Origin: Limnephilus marmoratus
Lineage: Eukaryota > Arthropoda > Insecta > Trichoptera > Limnephilidae
Assembly: GCA_917880885.1 (NCBI GenBank)
Contig: OU862908.1
Coordinates: forward strand, 50,551,819-50,615,818
Reading direction: 5' to 3'
Length of the DNA stretch: 64,000 nucleotides
Under the pieces are notes generated by a model, which did not search any database, had not been told where the DNA came from, and was given only the letters and a program-made list of their open reading frames with translations. The position numbers were made by a program, and so were the translations under genes. Of the stretch, positions 61,444-64,000 are shown piece after piece (position 1 is the stretch's first letter; every line of letters starts with the position of its first letter).

Positions 61444-64000
61444 CATTTTAAAATTTGGGCTCAGTCGTATTAGCACTTGGGGTCGGTGATTATTTTGGCA
61501 CTATGGCACCGAGCCGACTGAAATTGTGGATTCTTTCTAAGAATATGGTCGGTATACGAATCAATTAAAATACCTGCCAAAAAAATAAATTTAAAAAAAA
61601 TCATTGTTTAAACACTTGGGGTCGGTCGTATTAGCACTTGGATTCGGTTATTTTAATACTTGCTCGGTCATAACTTTGGCCCTGAGTCACCGATTTGACT
61701 GAAATTTTGGATTCTTACTAAGAACATGGTCTGTAAATGAATCAATCAAAAAATATCCCCAAAAAAGGATTTAAAAAAAATGTATTTTTCAACACTTGGG
61801 TTCGGTCGTTAAAACACATGGCGTCGGTCATAATTTCGGCACCACAGCACCAAACTGTCTAAAATTTTGGATTCTGACTAAAAATCATGGTCTGCACACA
61901 AATCAATCAAATAATCTCACAAATGAAGATTAAACAAAAACATCATTTTAAAATTTGGGCTCAGTCGTATTAGCACTTGGGTTCGGTTGTTTTAATACTT
62001 GGGGTCGGTGATAATTTTGGCACTGTGGTACCGAGCCGAATGAAATTGTGGTTTCTTTCTAAGAATATGGTCGTTATACAAATCAATTAAAATACATGCC
62101 AAAAAAATAAATTTAAAAAAATCATTGTTTTAACACTTGGGGTCGGTCGTATGAGCACTTGGATTCGGTTATTTTAATACTTGCTCGGTCATAACTTTAG
62201 CCCTAAGTCACCGATTTGACTGAAATTTTGGATTCTTACTAAGAACATGGTCTGTAAATGAATCAATCAAAAAATATCTCCAAAAAAGGATTTTAAAAAA
62301 AATATTTTTCAACACTTGGGTTCGGTCGTTAAAACACATGGCGTCGGTCATAATTTCGGCATCACAGCACCAAACTGTCTGAAATTTTGGATTCTGACTA
62401 AAAATCATGGTCTGCAAACGAATCAAACAAAAATCTTACAAAAGAAGATTTAACAAAAACATCATTTGAAAACTTGGGCTCAGTCGTATTAGCACTTGGG
62501 TTCGGTTGTTTTAATACTTGGGGTCGGTGATAATTTTGGCACTGTGGCACCGAGCCGAATGAAATTGTGGATTCTTTCTAAGAATATGGTCGTTATACAA
62601 ATCAATTAAAATACCTGCCAAAAAAATAAATTTAAAAAAATCATTGTTTTAACACTTGGGGTCGGTCGTATGAGCACTTGGATTCGGTTATTTTAATACT
62701 TGCTCGGTCATAACTTTAGCCCTAAGTCACCGATTTGACTGAAATTTTGGATTCTTACTAAGAACATGGTCTGTAAATGAATCAATCAAAAAATATCCCC
62801 AAAAAAGGATTTTAAAAAAAATATTTTTCAACACTTGGGTTCGGTCGTTAAAACACATGGCGTCGGTCATAATTTCGGCACCACAGCACCAATCTGTCTG
62901 AAATTTTGGATTCTGACTAAAAATCATGGTCTGCAAACGAATCAAACAAAAATCTTACAAAAGAAGATTTAACAAAAACATCATTTGAAAACTTGGGCTC
63001 AGTCGTATTAGCACTTGGGTTCGGTTGTTTTAATACTTGGGGTCGGTGATTATTTTGGCACTATGGCACCGAGCCGACTGAAATTGTGGATTCTTTCTAA
63101 GAATATGGTCGGTATACGAATCAATTAAAATACCTGCCAAAAAAATAAATTTTAAAAAAATCATTGTTTTTAACACTTGGGGTCGGTCGTATTAGCACTT
63201 GGATTCGGTTATTTTAAAACTTGCTCGGTGATAACTTTGGCCCTAAGTCACCGATTTGACTGAAAATTTGGATTCTTACTAAGAACATGGTCTGTAAATG
63301 AATCAATCAAAAAATATCCCCAAAAAAAGATTTAAAAAAATATACATTTTTTCAACACTAAGGTTCGGTCGTTAAAACACATGGCGTCGGTCATAATTTC
63401 GGCACCACAACACCAAACTGTCTGAAATTTTGGATTCTTACTAAAAATCATGGTCTGCACACGAATCAATCAAAAATCTTACAAAAGAAGATTTAACAAA
63501 AACATCATTTTAAAACTTGGGCTCAGTCGTATTAGCACTTGGGTTCGGTTGTTTAAATACTTGGGGTCGGTGATAATTTTGGCACTATGGCACCGAGCCC
63601 ACTGAAATTGTGGATTCTTTCTAAGAATATGGTCGGTATACGAATCAATAAAAATACGTGCCAAAAAAATAAATTTAAAAAAAATCATTGTTTCAACACT
63701 TGGGTTCGGTCGTATTAGCAATTGGATTCGGTTATTCTAATACTTGCTCGGTCATAACTTTGGCCCTAAGTCACCGATTTGACTGAAATTTTTGATTCTT
63801 TCTAAGAACATGGTCTGTAAATGAATCAATCAAAAAATATCCCCAAAAAAAGATATTAAAAAAAAAATATTTTTTCAACACTTGGGTTCGGTCGTTAAAA
63901 CACATGGCGTCAGTCATAATTTCGGCACCACAACACCAAACTGTCTGAAATTTTGGATTCTTACTAAAAATCATGGTCTGCAAACGAATCAAACAAAAAT

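Larger units (their letters stand above)
16560..64000. repeat. Satellite array, right segment (~520-bp trimer units)
   Basis: About 47 kb of uninterrupted head-to-tail A-B-C trimers, all in one orientation, reaching the window edge. Roughly 90 units by length. Variant positions recur at multiples of the trimer, showing blocks of two and four trimers and one ~18-kb duplication. No transposon, RNA gene or host gene interrupts it. Frames of 60-80 codons that recur hundreds of bases apart are products of the repeat and carry no start context, splice signals or domain. Confidence 0.98.

Noticed and set aside
5444..64000. Dozens of open frames of 60-90 codons in the satellite on both strands, some with nearly identical peptides
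   Set aside because: They recur at the repeat period, change with satellite mutations without bias against frameshifts, and contain no domain. They come from the low stop frequency of a few phases of the repeat.
5444..64000. A CENP-B box in the satellite
   Set aside because: TTCGG occurs often, but no stretch fits NTTCGNNNNANNCGGGN at the spacing needed.
5444..64000. A CRISPR-like array or a repeat-based defence locus
   Set aside because: The repeats are contiguous satellite units without unique spacers, and the surrounding sequence is eukaryotic transposon DNA.

Overview
The window is arthropod, most likely insect, nuclear heterochromatin. It carries no recognisable host gene. Everything that can be named is transposon sequence or tandem satellite DNA. 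The transposon types (a CR1/Jockey-like LINE whose ORF1 has a PHD finger and a Baculo_FP_C-like tail, hAT elements, and a Mag-like Ty3/Gypsy element) fit an insect. The species cannot be fixed from this sequence.

Region 1 (1-5443) is a nested transposon block. A minus-strand LINE runs from its 5' leader (about 5443-5175) through ORF1 (5174-4239) and the start of ORF2 (endonuclease, 1828-1412) to its 3' end (287-1). It is broken twice. A complete non-autonomous hAT element (2081-4203) with a perfect 8-bp target duplication GTTACAGG sits between ORF1 and ORF2; this hAT carries a second copy of the LINE 3' end and a G-rich tract. A truncated hAT (288-1411) with a frameshifted transposase C-terminus takes the place of the missing reverse-transcriptase region.

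Region 2 (5444-11392 and 16560-64000, about 53.4 kb) is one AT-rich satellite array of about 100 copies of a ~520-bp unit. Each unit is a trimer of related subunits A (183 bp), B (180 bp) and C (159 bp). Each subunit opens with 22-bp sub-repeats (three in A, three in B, two in C). Above the trimer, blocks of two trimers (~1.04 kb) and four trimers (~2.1 kb) are repeated, and an 18-kb stretch (about 26.8-44.9 kb) is duplicated in tandem (about 44.9-61.4 kb). The array is therefore organised at five size scales.

Region 3 (11393-16559) is a Ty3/Gypsy retrotransposon on the minus strand, inserted in a B subunit with a 5-bp target duplication (ATAAC). It has ~275-bp LTRs that are almost identical, a candidate primer site, a polypurine tract, and one Gag-Pol reading frame broken twice at homopolymer runs. 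The insertion looks young.

The main interest is the layered, traceable evolution of the satellite and the order of nested insertions, rather than a new gene system. No RNA gene, CRISPR array or cellular operon was seen.
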